From assembly GCF_001704415.2 (NCBI RefSeq), contig NC_030817.1:38017550-38081549 (forward strand): 64,000 nucleotides of DNA. Direction: 5' to 3'. This stretch comes from Capra hircus. Taxonomy: Eukaryota; Chordata; Mammalia; Artiodactyla; Bovidae. The position numbers and the translations under genes were made by a program. Below the pieces are notes generated by a model. That model saw nothing but the letters and a program-made list of their open reading frames with translations. It ran no database searches and had not been told where the DNA came from. Shown here one piece after another: positions 24,025-35,654 of the stretch (within the stretch, counting starts at the first letter, position 1; each line of letters begins with the position of its first letter).

Positions 24025-24405
24025 ACCTTTGTGATGGTTAACTCTGTGTGTCAGCCTGGCCCAGTTGTTTGGTCCAACACCAGTCTAGCTGTTGCTATGA
24101 AGTTATTTTTTTAGATATGATTAACATTTAAATCAACAGACTTTGAATAAAGCCGTTTACCTTCCACAATCTAGGTAGAGCTCATCTCATCAGTTGAAGG
24201 CCTTAAAATCAAAGACTGAGGTTTCCCAAAGGAAGAGGAATTCTCCTCAAGATTGCAGCATAGAAGCTCTGTCTGCCTGCCCTAAAGACTTCAGACCCTC
24301 CACCCTCTCAAATTGCACGAGCCAATTCCTTAAAATAAGTCTCCCCCTCTCTTTCTCCTATTGGTTTTGTTTCTCTGCAGAACCCTCGCAAATACAACCT
24401 TTCTA
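24025..24405. repeat. Ancient mammalian interspersed repeat, family not fixed
   Basis: 'gtgatggttaactctgtgtg' at the start, 'gagccaattccttaaaata' and 'ttggttttgtttctctgcag' at the end recall a widespread mammalian element ending '...gaaccctgactaatac'. Confidence 0.5.
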
Positions 24406-24419
24406 AAGTTATTTCTAGT

Positions 24420-25010
24420 GAAATAAGTCAGAGAAAGATGAATAGCAAATGATATTACATATTTGGAATCTCATAGAAACAGAGAAAATGCTGGCGGTTG
24501 CCAAGAGGAAGTGGATGATGGGGATGGGTGAAGGGGTCAGAGGCACAAATTTTCAGTTATAAGAAGTAAGTTCTGGCATCTTCCCTGGGGGTTCAGTGGC
24601 TAAGACTGTGCACTCCCAATGCAGGGGGCCTGGGTTCTATCCCTGGTGGGGGAACTGGATCTCACTAAGAGTTTGCATGCCACAACCAAAGATGCATGTC
24701 ACAACCAAAACTGAAGGTTCCGTGTGCTGCAGCTAAAACCTGGCACAGTCAAATAAATAATAAACTTTTTTTTTTAAATAAAGATGTTCTAGGATGTAAT
24801 GTACAGTGTGATGACTACAGTTAATAATATAGTATTATATATTTGAAAGTTGCTGAGAGAGTAGATATTGAAACTGTAATCACTAGAAAACAACATATGA
24901 TTATATGAGATGAAGAATGTTAACTAGGCTATTGTAATCATTTTGAAATGTTTACATATATCAAGTCATTATATTTTACACCTTAAATTAATACAGTGTT
25001 ATACTTGGGA
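24420..25010 (+). repeat. L1 3' region interrupted by a SINE
   Basis: 'tattacatatttggaatctc' and 'ggttgccaagaggaagtgg' before the SINE, then 'gatgtaatgtacagtgtgat' and 'tattttacaccttaaatta' after it, in L1 order. Confidence 0.65.
24577..24778 (+). repeat. CHR-type SINE inside L1
   Basis: 'cttccctgggggttcagtgg' head, 'cctgggttctatccctggt' B-box region, 'tgccacaaccaaagatgca', A/T-rich tail 'aaataaataataaac'. Confidence 0.8.
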
Positions 25011-25700
25011 AGAAAGAAAGTTATTCCTCTGTTTTTGCTTTTAGCATTTTTTTCTTTGAAACCAGAATTAAACTTCTAATCTGCTTCAATTACTTGCATT
25101 TATTTTCAAGCATTTCTTCATGGGTTCATGGGTTTCCTTAGTAATAGCTCTAACAGATTTCTACTGTGCAGCTTTTTTTTTTAAACCTTATTATTCCTGT
25201 ATCTTTTCCAGAGAAGGACATTTCAAAATTACATTTAGTAGAAAGTACAGTTAATACATAAATACAAAGTGATTTCTTCATACTCCTTTGTCCCAATTTT
25301 TTCAGCTGAAGCTCTTGAAAGTATTTCAAGTCTTGAGGATATCTATTAGATAACGTCCATCTTTTTTTTCCCCTTTACTCCGTGAGATTAGAGTTTAATT
25401 TATTTTCATATTTTAAGTAAAACATTTCTGGAAAGGTTTAAATATTTCTGGTGGCATATTTGGTTTTGTGAGTGCTTTGCGTCTGGAGCCTGTTTGGAAT
25501 TCTCACTTTTGCACTTAGAACAGCAGTGGGGCTGGACAAGCTACTTGTTCTCTCCTCAGTGTCCCCATCCATCAAATAAGAATGACAGGAGAGGCTGCCT
25601 AGTAAGGCCGTCGCACGGGTGAAGTCCTCTAGGATTGTGACTGGGGCTCATCTAGGGAGATGAAAGAGTCTTCTGGGATGTGACGTATTTATTAATCTGC
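25011..25700. other. Unique sequence, no gene seen
   Basis: AT-rich. No frame or repeat of note. Confidence 0.5.
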
Positions 25701-25969
25701 TCTATTAAGTGGTTTAGCTCTTCTGTGTCATGTTTACCACTCTGAGCTTAACTCAGACTTTCCTGGCTATTTTATTCATTGTTTCTCCTTGGTTTTTGTC
25801 AGTTTTCTTGACCTTGTCGAAGTCAACTTTTGGTTTCATTTTCTCTAATTTTTTTTGTTTGTTTTCTACCTCACTTATTTCCAATCTAATCTTTTTATCC
25901 CTCCTGCTTGCCGTGGGTTTATTTTGCTCTTTTTCTGGTTTCTTAGGTAAAGGATTAGGTTGTTGATTT

Positions 25970-26435
25970 AAGATTTTTTTTCTAATTGGAAGATAGTTGC
26001 TTTATAATGTTATGGTGGTCTCTGCTGTACATCCACACCAATCAGTCATAATTATATATATATCCACTCCCTCTTGAGCCTCCTTCCCAAGATCTTTCTC
26101 TTTTAAGGTAACTATTTACAACTTTAAATGTCCCTCTTTTGTGTTAGCTCCATCCCATAAATTTGATATGTCGTGTTTTCATTTTCATGTATTTCAAAAT
26201 ATTTTCTCACTTTTCTTGTGATTTCTTCTTTGATCTTTTGGATATTTTGGAGAGTGTTGATTAATTTCCATTTATTTGTGAATTTCAGAAATTTCCTTCC
26301 GTTGTTGATTTTTAAGCTCAGTCCACTAGAGATGGGAGAACATGAGAGAACATGCTTTTTAAGCTCAGTCCACTAGAGATGGGAGAAGATGAGAGAACAT
26401 GCTTTGTATGATTTCGGTCCTTTTACATTTTATTG
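25970..26435 (-). repeat. L1 fragments, antisense
   Basis: 25,970-26,097 matches an L1 3' region ('aattggaagatagttgcttt'). 26,130-26,305 matches antisense ORF2 ('agctccatcccataaatttg', 'cttgtgatttcttctttgat'). The order suggests one degraded L1, possibly extending left to about 25,700. Confidence 0.6.
26309..26402. repeat. 47-bp tandem duplication
   Basis: Two units, 26309-26355 and 26356-26402, starting tttttaagctcagtccacta, 46 of 47 bases identical. Confidence 0.95.
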
Positions 26436-26470
26436 AGACTTGTTTCATGGCCTCGTACGTGATTTATCCA

Positions 26471-26660
26471 GGCTCCCCTGGTGGCTCAGTGGTAAATCAC
26501 CTGCCAATGCAGGAGATGTGGTTTTGATTCCTGGGTCTGGAAGATCCCCTGGAGGAGGAAATAGAAACCCACTCCAGTATTCTTGCCTGGAGAATCCCAC
26601 GGCAGACTATAGTTCATGGGTCGCAGAGTCAGACATGACTGAGTGACTAAACAACAACAA
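26471..26660 (+). repeat. Bov-tA SINE
   Basis: Forward copy, 'ggctcccctggtggctcagt' to 'gactgagtgactaaacaac'. Confidence 0.9.
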
Positions 26661-27877
26661 TCTCTTTTTAAAATCAGAAAAGGTATTTAATAAGTTTAAA
26701 GGTATTTAAAGAAGAGGTATTTAAATGAATTTAAGACATCAAAGGCTACAAAACTGATAGTAAAAATGACAGAATACAAATGCAATTTGTAAAGGAGAAG
26801 GTGGAGCAGTTAGTAGTGATAAACTAAGAATCCTATGGGAATTTCTCCTAATAAACTGGTAGCATATAGAACATGTGACTACCTTAAGTTCCTTTTTCCT
26901 CATCTCCCCTTTGTCTAAAGCCTCAGTGATGTCCCACCAGAAGGGCAGCTTTCCAAGACTGCAAGAATGCCTTCTTCATGCACATACTTGCTGGGGCTTG
27001 TGTGGCATGTAGGTGTTTCTTTGGGTAGGGAGATAGAAACACCTAGAAATATGATTTAGTCCTTAAAGAATAAAGGAACCCACTCAAAGGGGAGGATAAA
27101 GTTCCAAGCAATCAGCAACATTTTTTTGAGTACCTATCAAATGCAAAGCACCTCACTCAGGCTCTTGAGAGTGGTTCAAAAGGAAAAAAAAAAAAAGCAG
27201 GAAACACAGTTTATTTTCAAAGAAATGGACTGATCCTCGAAAGCAGAATATACTCTTTACTATTTAACAACTCCCAGTAGGATTTAAAATCTACATTCTA
27301 CCTGTGGGAGCATTTTTGCCCTTTACTCAAGAACCGTATGGTAGGTCCCCAGAGGAGAAGAGGCCAGCTCTATTTCTCCAGTACAAATGCCCAGCAACAG
27401 CTGTGCCATCTATGTGCTCTCCACAGGACTTCTGCAGAAGGTGATGTCTCCAGGGCCACAGAGCTCCCCCTTAGCACTGAGTGGGAGAGTTGACCACTTG
27501 AGAATAAAGGAAACGTGTGTGAAAATATTTGACATATTTAAGTGGTATGTGTAAAGGGAATGTGATGTCTAGCTTTGTGTTTTTCCTTCTTTCCTGGGAC
27601 CTGTTTGGGCAATTGTTATCAGTTAGTAGAAGTTGCAAGTCTGAATAGAAGCTCTCTGTTCTGTCCAAAGGGTGAATATAGCTGATGATTGAAAACTTGC
27701 CATTTCTAGAGAGAAAGAGGTGGCAGTAGCTCTTTTGCAGATGTCAGGCAGTGGTGAGAATTCTGGCCCTTTGTCCCTAAGTGTCATATTACACAAACTT
27801 CAACTTTTTCATTCAGTACTTTATTCAAGAGAGAGGAGTAAAGGATGAGTCTTGAGTTTTTAGCCTGAGGCACCAGA
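26661..27877. other. Mostly unique, one L2/MIR trace
   Basis: 'tgagtacctatcaaatgcaa' at about 27,128 is L2/MIR-like. No gene is seen. Confidence 0.45.
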
Positions 27878-28068
27878 GGGATTGGGGGCAGGAGGAGAAG
27901 GGGACGACAGAGGATGAGATGGCTGGATGGCATCGCTGACTCAATGGACGTGAATCTGAGTGAACTCCGGGAGTTGGTGATGGACAGGGAGGCCTGGCGT
28001 GCTGAGATTCATGGGGTCGCAAAGAGTTGGACACGACTGAGCGACTGAACTGAACTGAACTGAACTGA
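27878..28068 (+). repeat. BovB LINE 3' end
   Basis: 'ggattgggggcaggaggaga' through the terminal (TGAAC)n tail of five units. Strongly 5'-truncated. Confidence 0.92.
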
Positions 28069-28728
28069 ACCAGAAGGATGGAATTACCTTAACTAAATAA
28101 GCAGAGGCAGACTCAGGGAGAAGTTCACTTTGGGACATGTGAAAAGTGAGACATCTATCAGACATGCAAATAGAAATGCTGAACAGGCAGCAGAATATGT
28201 GCGTGGCGGCAGGTCAGGGCTGGAATGTACATTTGGACATCATCCACATATGAGACTGAGATTCCCCAGGAGAAACTGTAGTCTTCAGACAAAGAGCCTA
28301 GGCTGAGCCCTGGGGCTGTCCTGTGTTTCAGGTCAGAAAGATGGGAGGAACCAGAAAGGAAACTGAGTAGCAGCCATTGAGGAGAGGAGGAAGTCCTGAA
28401 AACCAAAGGAAGAAATATAAAGTGATCATTTGTTGAGGACACTGTTGATGGGCCAAGTAAGGATAAAGAAGATGTGCCTTGGATTTTACTAGAGATGTTA
28501 GTAGCCATAACAAGGGCAATTTATGAGGAGAGGTGGCGGGAGAGGCCTGAGGGAGTGGGCTCAGAAGAAGAGGGAAGAGAAATTTCAGACAAGAGGAGTA
28601 GATTATTTTGAGGAGTTTTTCTGCAGAGGGAACATAAAGAGTAGTAAGCTAGAAGGGGAAGTGAGGTGAGGAATGGAATTTTTTTTTAAGTAAAAGAAAT
28701 TATTCTCTGTATACTAATGGAAATGTCT
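28069..28728. other. Purine-rich sequence, no gene seen
   Basis: GA-rich on the plus strand. The long minus-strand frames (116 codons at 28158-28508) are pyrimidine-composition artefacts rich in Ser/Leu/Pro. Confidence 0.45.
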
Positions 28729-28939
28729 TTTGGTTGTTATTTAGCACTGAGTTGTGTCTGACTCTTTTTCAACCCCATGGTTGGCAGCCTGCTGGGCTCC
28801 TCTGTGGGGTTTCTCAGGCAAGAATACTGGAGTGGGTTGCTGTTTCCTTCTTCGGGGGATCTTCTTGACCCAGGGATCAAAACACGTCTCCTGCATTGGC
28901 AGGTGGATTCTTTATCACTGAGCCACCAGGAAAGCCCAG
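28729..28939 (-). repeat. Bov-tA SINE with target duplication
   Basis: Flanked by tggaaatgtct at 28718-28728 and 28940-28950. Confidence 0.93.
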
Positions 28940-29406
28940 TGGAAATGTCTAATGGAGAGGGAAAAAAATGTTGAATTGGTAAAGCAATTCTCAGAATACT
29001 CAACACATTCTAACTTTGTGCCAAAGTTTGTTCTTACTCTACACAACAAGTGCCGGCAATTCTGGTTAAGGAAATTGTTTCTGTAGAGACAAGTGGAAAG
29101 GCTTGTGGCGCTCATTTGAAAGCCACAGTCTCTGTATCCTGGAGCCCAAGGACAGGGCAAGTGGATGAAAATGCTGACCTCATTGTCTCAGCTTTGACCA
29201 GAGGATGCGTTTGTTTTCTAGGCATCCACACAAATATCACCCAAACATCCTTTCTGTGCAATGAAGGTCATAAGAAAACCTCCCTAAAACAGATTTGACT
29301 GTTTCATTTGTGATCAGTTGAAGGTACAAAAATCAAAGTTTCCCTTTACCTTAGAAATAAGCCTTTCCAAAGAAAAAGCTGTCCACAGAATTATACTGGA
29401 AATTTT

Positions 29407-29514
29407 GTTGTTGTTCAGTCACTAAGTCATGTCCAACTCTTTGAAACCCCCATTGGCTGTAGGATGCCAGGCTCTTCTGTCCTCCACCATCTTTTGAGTT
29501 TGCTCAAATTCATG
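29407..29514 (-). repeat. Short BovB 3' fragment with target duplication
   Basis: Starts 'gttgttgttcagtcactaag' and ends 'gctcaaattcatg'. Flanked by ggaaatttt at 29398-29406 and 29515-29523, directly beside the mariner end. Confidence 0.85.
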
Positions 29515-29742
29515 GGAAATTTTATTAGTCTGGTGCAAAAGTAATTGAGGTTTTGCATTGTTGAACTTTGCTGTTTGATATTGGAATACATTCTTAAATG
29601 TGGTTATGTTATATATCATTTTAATGCACATTTCTTGCAGTATGTTTTTTTTTGCTAATGACTTATTACTTGCTGTTTATTTTATATTTATTTTAGGCTA
29701 TAGAAATGATGTTAGACAAAAAGCAAATTTGAGCGATTTTTT

Positions 29743-30251
29743 AAAATTTTATTTTTAATTGAAGGATAATTGCTTTACAATATTGTGCTGGTTTCTGCCA
29801 TACATCAACATGACTCAGCCATAGGCACACATATGTCCCCTCATTCTTGAACCTTCCTCCCACCTCCTATCCCATCCCACCCTTCTAGGTTGTCACAGAG
29901 CACTGGTTTGAGCTCTCTGGGTCATACAGCAAATTCCCACTGGCTGTCTGTTGTGCATATGGTAATGTATATGTTTCCGTGCTTCTCTCTTCATTCATCT
30001 CACCCCCTCCTTCTTCCTCCCCCACCCTCATCCACAAGTCTGTTCTCTATGATTGTTGTACATATATATGATGGAATATTACTCAGCTGTAAAAAGGACC
30101 ACATTTGAGTGAATTCTAATGAAGTGGATGAACCTAGAGCCTATGATAGAGTAAAGTAAGTCAGAAAGAGAAAAACAAGTATCATATATTAACACATTTA
30201 TATCAAATCTAGAAAGATGGTACTGATGAACCTATTTGCAGGGCATCAATT
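29743..30251 (-). repeat. L1 insertion with 5' inversion, inside mariner
   Basis: 29,743 to about 30,055 is antisense L1 3' sequence with its A-tail at the left edge. From about 30,058 to 30,251 the L1 reads in the opposite direction ('ggaatattactcagctgtaa', 'agaaagatggtactgatgaa'). Flanks gagcgatttttt (29731-29742) and gagtgatttttt (30252-30263) are the target duplication within the transposase sequence. Confidence 0.75.
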
Positions 30252-30578
30252 GAGTGATTTTTTTTTGAGTTCAAAATGGGTCATAAAACAGCAGAGACAA
30301 CTTGCAATATCAACAATGCATTTGGCCCAGGAACTGCTAACAAACATACAGAGCAGTGGTGGTTCAAGAAGTTTTGCAAAGGAGACCAGGCCCTTGAAGA
30401 TGAGGAACGTAGTGGTGGCCATTAGAAGTTGACAGTGACCAACTGAGAGAATCATTGAAGCTGATCCTCTTATAAAGATGAGAAGTTGCTGAAGAACTCA
30501 GTGTTGATCATTCTATGGTCATTTGGCATTTGAAGCAAATTGTAAAGGTGAAAAAGCTCCATAACTGGGTGCCTCATG

Positions 30579-30766
30579 TGAAAGTTTCTCAGTCGTGTCT
30601 GACTCTTTGTGACCCCATGGACTATACAGTCCATGGAATTCTCCAGGCCAGAACACTGGAGTGAGTAGTCTTTCCCTTCTTCAGGGGATCTTCCTAACCC
30701 AGGAATTGAATCCAGGTCTCCCGCACTGCAGGCAGATTCTTTACCAGCTGAGTCACAAGGGAAGCT
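30579..30766 (-). repeat. Bov-tA SINE inside mariner
   Basis: Reverse copy flanked by an exact 14-bp duplication ctgggtgcctcatg at 30565-30578 and 30767-30780. The duplicated bases are transposase coding sequence. Confidence 0.95.
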
Positions 30767-31527
30767 CTGGGTGCCTCATGATGTGACCTCAAATCAAAAA
30801 AATTGTCATTTTGAAGTGTCGTCTTCACTTAAAATGTAGGCAGCAACGACGAACCATTTCTCGACCAGATTGCTAAGTGCAATGAAAAGTAGATTTTATA
30901 TGACAACCAGTGATGACCAGCTTAATGGTTGGGCCGAGAAGAATCTCCAAAGCACTTCTCAAAGCCAAACTTGCACCAAGAAAATGTCATGGTCCCTGTT
31001 TGGTGGTCTGTTGCCCATCTGATCCTCTATAGCTTTCTGAATCCCAGCAAAACCATTACATCAGAGAAGTATGTTCAGAAAATTGATTAGATGCCCCAAA
31101 GGCTGCAATGCCTGCAGCTGGTATTGGTCAACAGAATGGGACAAATTCTTCTCCAAGTCATTGCCCGACCACACGTCCCACAACCAAAGCTTCAAAAGTT
31201 GAATGATTTGGGCTACAAAGTTTTGCCTCACCCCCATATTCACCTGACCTCTTGCCAACCAACTACCACTTCTTCAAGCATCTCCACAACTTTTTGCAGG
31301 GAAAATCCTTCTACAACCAGCAGAAGCCAGAAAATGCTTTCCAAAAGTCCATCAAATCCTGAAGCATGAACTTTTATGCTATAGGGATAAACAAACTTAT
31401 TTCTCATTGGCAAAAATGTGTTGATTGTAATGGTTCCTATTTTGATTAATAGAGGTGTGTTTGAACCTAGTTACAATGATTTAAAATTCACAGTCCAAAA
31501 CTGCGATTACTTTTGTACCAACCTGAA

Positions 31528-32587
31528 ATACTTAGTTTTAAAAAAGGTTTCAGGCATTGTCTTCAATGCATATGCAAATAATGTTTCAATTTAGGAATTG
31601 ATTTGTTATGAGCCCAAGTTTTCTTATATCAAATCAGTTCATTTCCTCCCACATTTCACTGAGATTCTTTATTAGGCAATGCTTTCTTAACCTACTTTGA
31701 ACACACTAGAGTGTTAGAAAATATTGAAACTACTGTTCATATAAAAATATTTTGTTAACCTCATTTTTAAATAACTGAGAAAATCTTCTCCCTATACATA
31801 TGCTTTAGAGAAGTTTTAAATAATTGATACCTTCCTAAGCTTTACTGAAAAAAAAAAGAAAACCAGTTCAATTAGGACTTTTCAGTATTCCACGTGTTAC
31901 CGTTCCTAGCAGAGGAGAGCAAATAGTACTCTGGAGCATACATGGTTATGGTCAAAGTATGGTCAAAAATCATTATATTTCTTTGAAATCTCTTTTTAAA
32001 ATATTAACATCCAAATGACTATTTCGCTTTACACTACAATAACGTCATACTTTTTTAAAGTATATTCAAATGTTTCAAATGATAATTTGGAAGGAAAGAA
32101 ATGTTCCACTTGTCCCCTTGGTTGAGTGAAGAGCCTGCTTTTCATGGATTCTGTCCACGTCAGAAAACTGGGCTGCACCGCAGGCAGCTGACACCAGCAC
32201 CAGGTTCACCATCTTGGCAATTCTCTCCTCTATTTTGGAGTCTCAGTGTCTCTAGAACCCACACCCACACCCCAGCAAAAAGGCAAACATTTTTTTCACT
32301 GCTTTATGGGCTATAAAAGGGGAAATGCTGAGGAAATATTTTTAGAATGCTGCTGGAGAGAGAATTACGGTGCAGCGTTTTCAGGTTCCTGAGATAAACA
32401 ATTCTAGTAGTTGCGACATCCCACTCACAGGCCAAGTAACCAGTGTCATATGATCTGCTCTGTGACCCAGTCAGCCTTCTTTTTTTCTTTTTTACTGTTT
32501 CCACAGAATTCTTGTCAGAGCCCTTTTATGTTGAAGAAGATGACTAATGATGTTTTCTTGTTTTAAAGGAACACTCCCCCCCCACCC
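31528..32587. other. Unique sequence, no gene seen
   Basis: AT-rich. A 71-codon plus frame at 32101-32316 has no recognisable content. Confidence 0.5.
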
Positions 32588-33134
32588 CACTAGCTGTGCT
32601 GAGTCTTTGTTGCTGCTCTCTGGCTTTCTCCAGTTGCAGTGGCTGGGGAGCCTCTCTAATTGCGGTGCACGCGCTTTTCACTTTCGTGGCTTCTCTTGTT
32701 GAAGGGCACAGGCTCTAGAGCATGGTTCCAGTAGTTGTGGGTCAAGGGCTTAGCGGCCCTGCGGCATGTAGACTCTTCCCAGACCAGGGATTGAACCCAT
32801 GCTCCCTGCATTGGCTGCTGCTCCTGCTGCGTCGCTTCAGTCGTGTCTGACTGTGTGACCCCATAGACGGCAGCCCACCCGGCTCCTCTGTCCCTGGGAT
32901 TCTCCAGGCAAGAACACTGGAGTGGGTTGCCATTTCCTTCTCCAATGCATGAAAGTGAAAAGTGAAAGGGAAGTCACTCAGTCGTGCCAGACTCTTCATG
33001 ACCCCATTGCCTGCAGCCTACCAGGCTCCTCCATCCATGGGATTCTCCAGGCAAGAGTACTGGAGTGGGGTGCCATTGCCTTCTCCAGCATTGGCAGGTG
33101 GATTCTTAACAATTAGACCACCAGGGAAGTCCCA
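32588..33134 (-). repeat. CHR-2-type SINE split by Bov-A2
   Basis: 'gctgagtctttgttgctgct' through 'ccctgcattgg', then after the insertion 'ggcaggtggattcttaacaa' and 'gaccaccagggaagtccc'. Confidence 0.88.
32815..33087 (-). repeat. Bov-A2 dimeric SINE inside CHR-2
   Basis: Two monomers in reverse. Short duplication gcattgg at 32808-32814 and 33088-33094. Confidence 0.93.
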
Positions 33135-34171
33135 ATAATGTTTTCTGTTTCACTAGAGCCCAAACTTCCTCTATCCTTAAATGAACCAAGAATCTCAAAG
33201 AAGTAGTCCTTATGATTTCCATCTAATTCTCAGTCTTTATTTTTATTATAGCAGTTTTACTGATATATGGAAAAGTTACATTAACACCTTTGCAATTGTT
33301 ATCTGAAATTATTTAGACTGAAAACAAACAAACTAGAAGATATTTAGTAAGACAACTGAGTGAGACTTTATCATCAAAATGAACAAATTAGTCAAGCTAT
33401 CCAGGTTTTTGTCTTTGGTCATCGCACAAAAAGCAAGTCAGCCCTGAGTTTGAAACTTTAACCTAGTGTACTTCCCCCATCCTGTATTATTTTGAACCAA
33501 ATCCTAACTATCATATGATTTTACCATTAATATTTCAGTATACCAAAACATTTGATTAAGGGTGATTATGTCAGGAAATTGGGTTGGTTTACAGGGGCCA
33601 ATAGTTTTGTGTATAACTCAAGTAGTAACAGTGATTTATGAGGTGAGAAACTTAGAAGGTAAATAAGTGTCAATTGTATAGTAGATATTTCAGCCTTTCT
33701 GGACTCACTGAGAAATCACATGTTTGTTTGTCTACTCGGGTCAAAGTATAAGCCATGTGGGTCACAGATATCCACAAAACTTGTTTCTGCCTTGTGTAGC
33801 AACCTGCATATTCACTTTTTTAAAAAGGCTCCAGAGCTAATATCAATGGTTTCCTTGATTACAACAAAGAATGCCAGAGTTTTCAGTCACTCTTTACACA
33901 TAAAAATTTTCTACTCTACATTATGCATTCAAGAAAAACACAAGTTTGACTGACATGGAAAAGCAGAATTTTGCTAATTTTACTTGCACATGTATCACAA
34001 AACCTTTATAAGAGGCGAACATGTTAAACATTTTTTTTCCACATCCTGAAATAAAACTGACACTGTCTGAAAATGTACCATAGTTATCCTAGAGCTTCGA
34101 GGAGTGCAATTAAAATTTTCCAGGAACGAGTATGTCCCTGCTCAAGAGTAGAACGAATCTGAAGCCTTTGT

Positions 34172-34172
<1 letters not shown>
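33135..34172. other. Unique sequence, no gene seen
   Basis: AT-rich, short frames only. Confidence 0.5.

Positions 34173-34220
<48 letters not shown>
34173..34220. repeat. (GT)24 microsatellite
   Basis: 48 uninterrupted bases of GT, likely polymorphic. Confidence 0.98.
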
Positions 34221-34222
<2 letters not shown>

Positions 34223-34599
34223 TTACTGGCTAGAGGAGGAAATGTGAAAAATGCTCTAGGGGCGTGATGTGTGTAAGACTTCAAGCTGCTCCCTCTCCAT
34301 GTTAGCAGGTATTAGGGGAGTAATTTCTTGGATTTGGAGGAGAGTGCAATAGGTAATTATTTTGCTTTCCTTCCTATCTCTTGCTCTGTTTTATTCCTCA
34401 TTCTTTGAACCAGCCACTGAACTCATCACCCTTTTCCTACCTTTCCCCACAATTTTATGCACTGGAGCAGAGGGAAAGGGGAAGTTTGTGAAGAAAGGAA
34501 CCCTTCCAGTTTTTTTTTCCTCCCTTTAGAGGCTCTCTGCCCTTGCTCTTGAATAATTATTGATAGTTTTATTCATTTTGTAGGTGCTGGTCAAACTGT
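34221..34599. other. Unique sequence, no gene seen
   Basis: No frame or repeat of note. Confidence 0.5.
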
Positions 34600-34979
34600 A
34601 ATTGGTGGTGTTGGAGAAGACTCTTGAGAGTCCCTTGGACTGCAAGGAGATCCAACCAGTCCATTTTGAAGGAGATCAACCCTGGGATTTCTTTGGAGGG
34701 AATGATGCTAAAGCTGAAGCTCCAGTACTTTGGCCACCTCATGCGAAGAGTTGACTCATTGGAAAAGACTCTGATGCTGGAAGGGATTGGGGGCAGGAGG
34801 AGAAGGGGACGACCGAGGATGAGATGGCTGGATGGCATCATGGACTCAATGGATGTGAGTCTGAATGAACTCCGGGAGATGGTGATGGACAGGGAGGCCT
34901 GGTGTGCTGCGATTCATGGGGTCGCAAAGAGTCAGACACAACTGAGCGACTGAAATGAACTGAACTGAACTGAACTGAT
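34600..34979 (+). repeat. BovB LINE 3' end, near-consensus
   Basis: Forward copy with an open C-terminal ORF2 frame (34624-34953) and a terminal (TGAAC)n tail. The 5' truncation at 'tggtgttggagaagactctt' is close to that of the 10.5-kb copy. Confidence 0.94.
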
Positions 34980-35064
34980 TATGAAAAAAAAAGCATGCCA
35001 AACCTGTCTCATGAAACTTTATTCCTGGCAATGCTATTATCTATATAAAAATGTCATGACATTA

Positions 35065-35240
35065 ATCAGTGTTCATTCATTCAGTAACTATTATATACCT
35101 GTGAAGTACCTGAGTGTGAGGCAGCTAGGAGGAATCAGAAATTAATTTTTAAAAATGGTCCCTGACCTTGAGAAATTTACCAAGGAGATAAAAGTTTGTC
35201 TGTACATAAAAACTATAATACAAATTGAAATATGGCATGT
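35065..35240 (+). repeat. L2/MIR-type ancient repeat
   Basis: 'cagtaactattatatacctg' and 'ccctgaccttgagaaattta' in the order of L2-type 3' ends. Confidence 0.5.
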
Positions 35241-35439
35241 TCTCTGTTGGTACTTCTTTTAAGATGGTCTGATACCACCTCCTAAATCAAAATCTCTGGT
35301 TGCTGCACTGGAGAATCTGCATTTTAGCAAACGTTCCAAGGTGAGTCTCATACACATTAAAGCATTTTATACATTTTAACATTTTTTTTTTTCTGGGAGA
35401 ATATGAGAAAGGGATCAATTTCAGCATAAAAAGAATCAG

Positions 35440-35650
35440 AGGGCTTCCCTGGTGGCTCAGATGGTAAAGCATCTGCCAGAAATGCAGGAGACCGGGGTTT
35501 GATCCCTGGGTTGGGAAGATCCCCTAGAAAAGGAAATGGCAACCCACTCCAGTATTCTTGCCTGGAAAATTCCATGGACAGAGGAGCCTGGTAGGCTACA
35601 GTCCATGGGGTCACAAAGAGTCGGACATGACTGAGCGATTTCACTTCTCT
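35440..35650 (+). repeat. Bov-tA SINE
   Basis: Forward copy, 'gggcttccctggtggctcag' to 'gacatgactgagcgatttca'. Confidence 0.93.
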
Positions 35651-35654
35651 TCAC

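Larger units (their letters stand above)
29525..31527 (+). mobile_element. Mariner DNA transposon (Hsmar1/BTMAR1-like), decayed
   Basis: The left terminal repeat reads ttagtctggtgcaaaagtaa. The right end reads 'gattacttttgtaccaacct', its inverted counterpart. Between them is a transposase gene of the type fused into primate SETMAR: the start region near 29,707, the helix-turn-helix part ('tttggcccaggaactgctaa', near 30,320) and the catalytic-domain remnants ('ttgaatgatttgggctacaa', near 31,198). The gene is broken by an L1, a SINE, frameshifts and stops, so no active transposase is made. Confidence 0.85.

Noticed and set aside
28158..28508. 116-codon minus-strand frame
   Set aside because: Strand composition is purine/pyrimidine-skewed. 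The Ser/Leu/Pro-rich product has no domain and no splice context.
29700..31400. SETMAR-like transposase as a host gene
   Set aside because: No SET domain or upstream exons, and the transposase is interrupted by two insertions and stops. It is a dead mariner copy.
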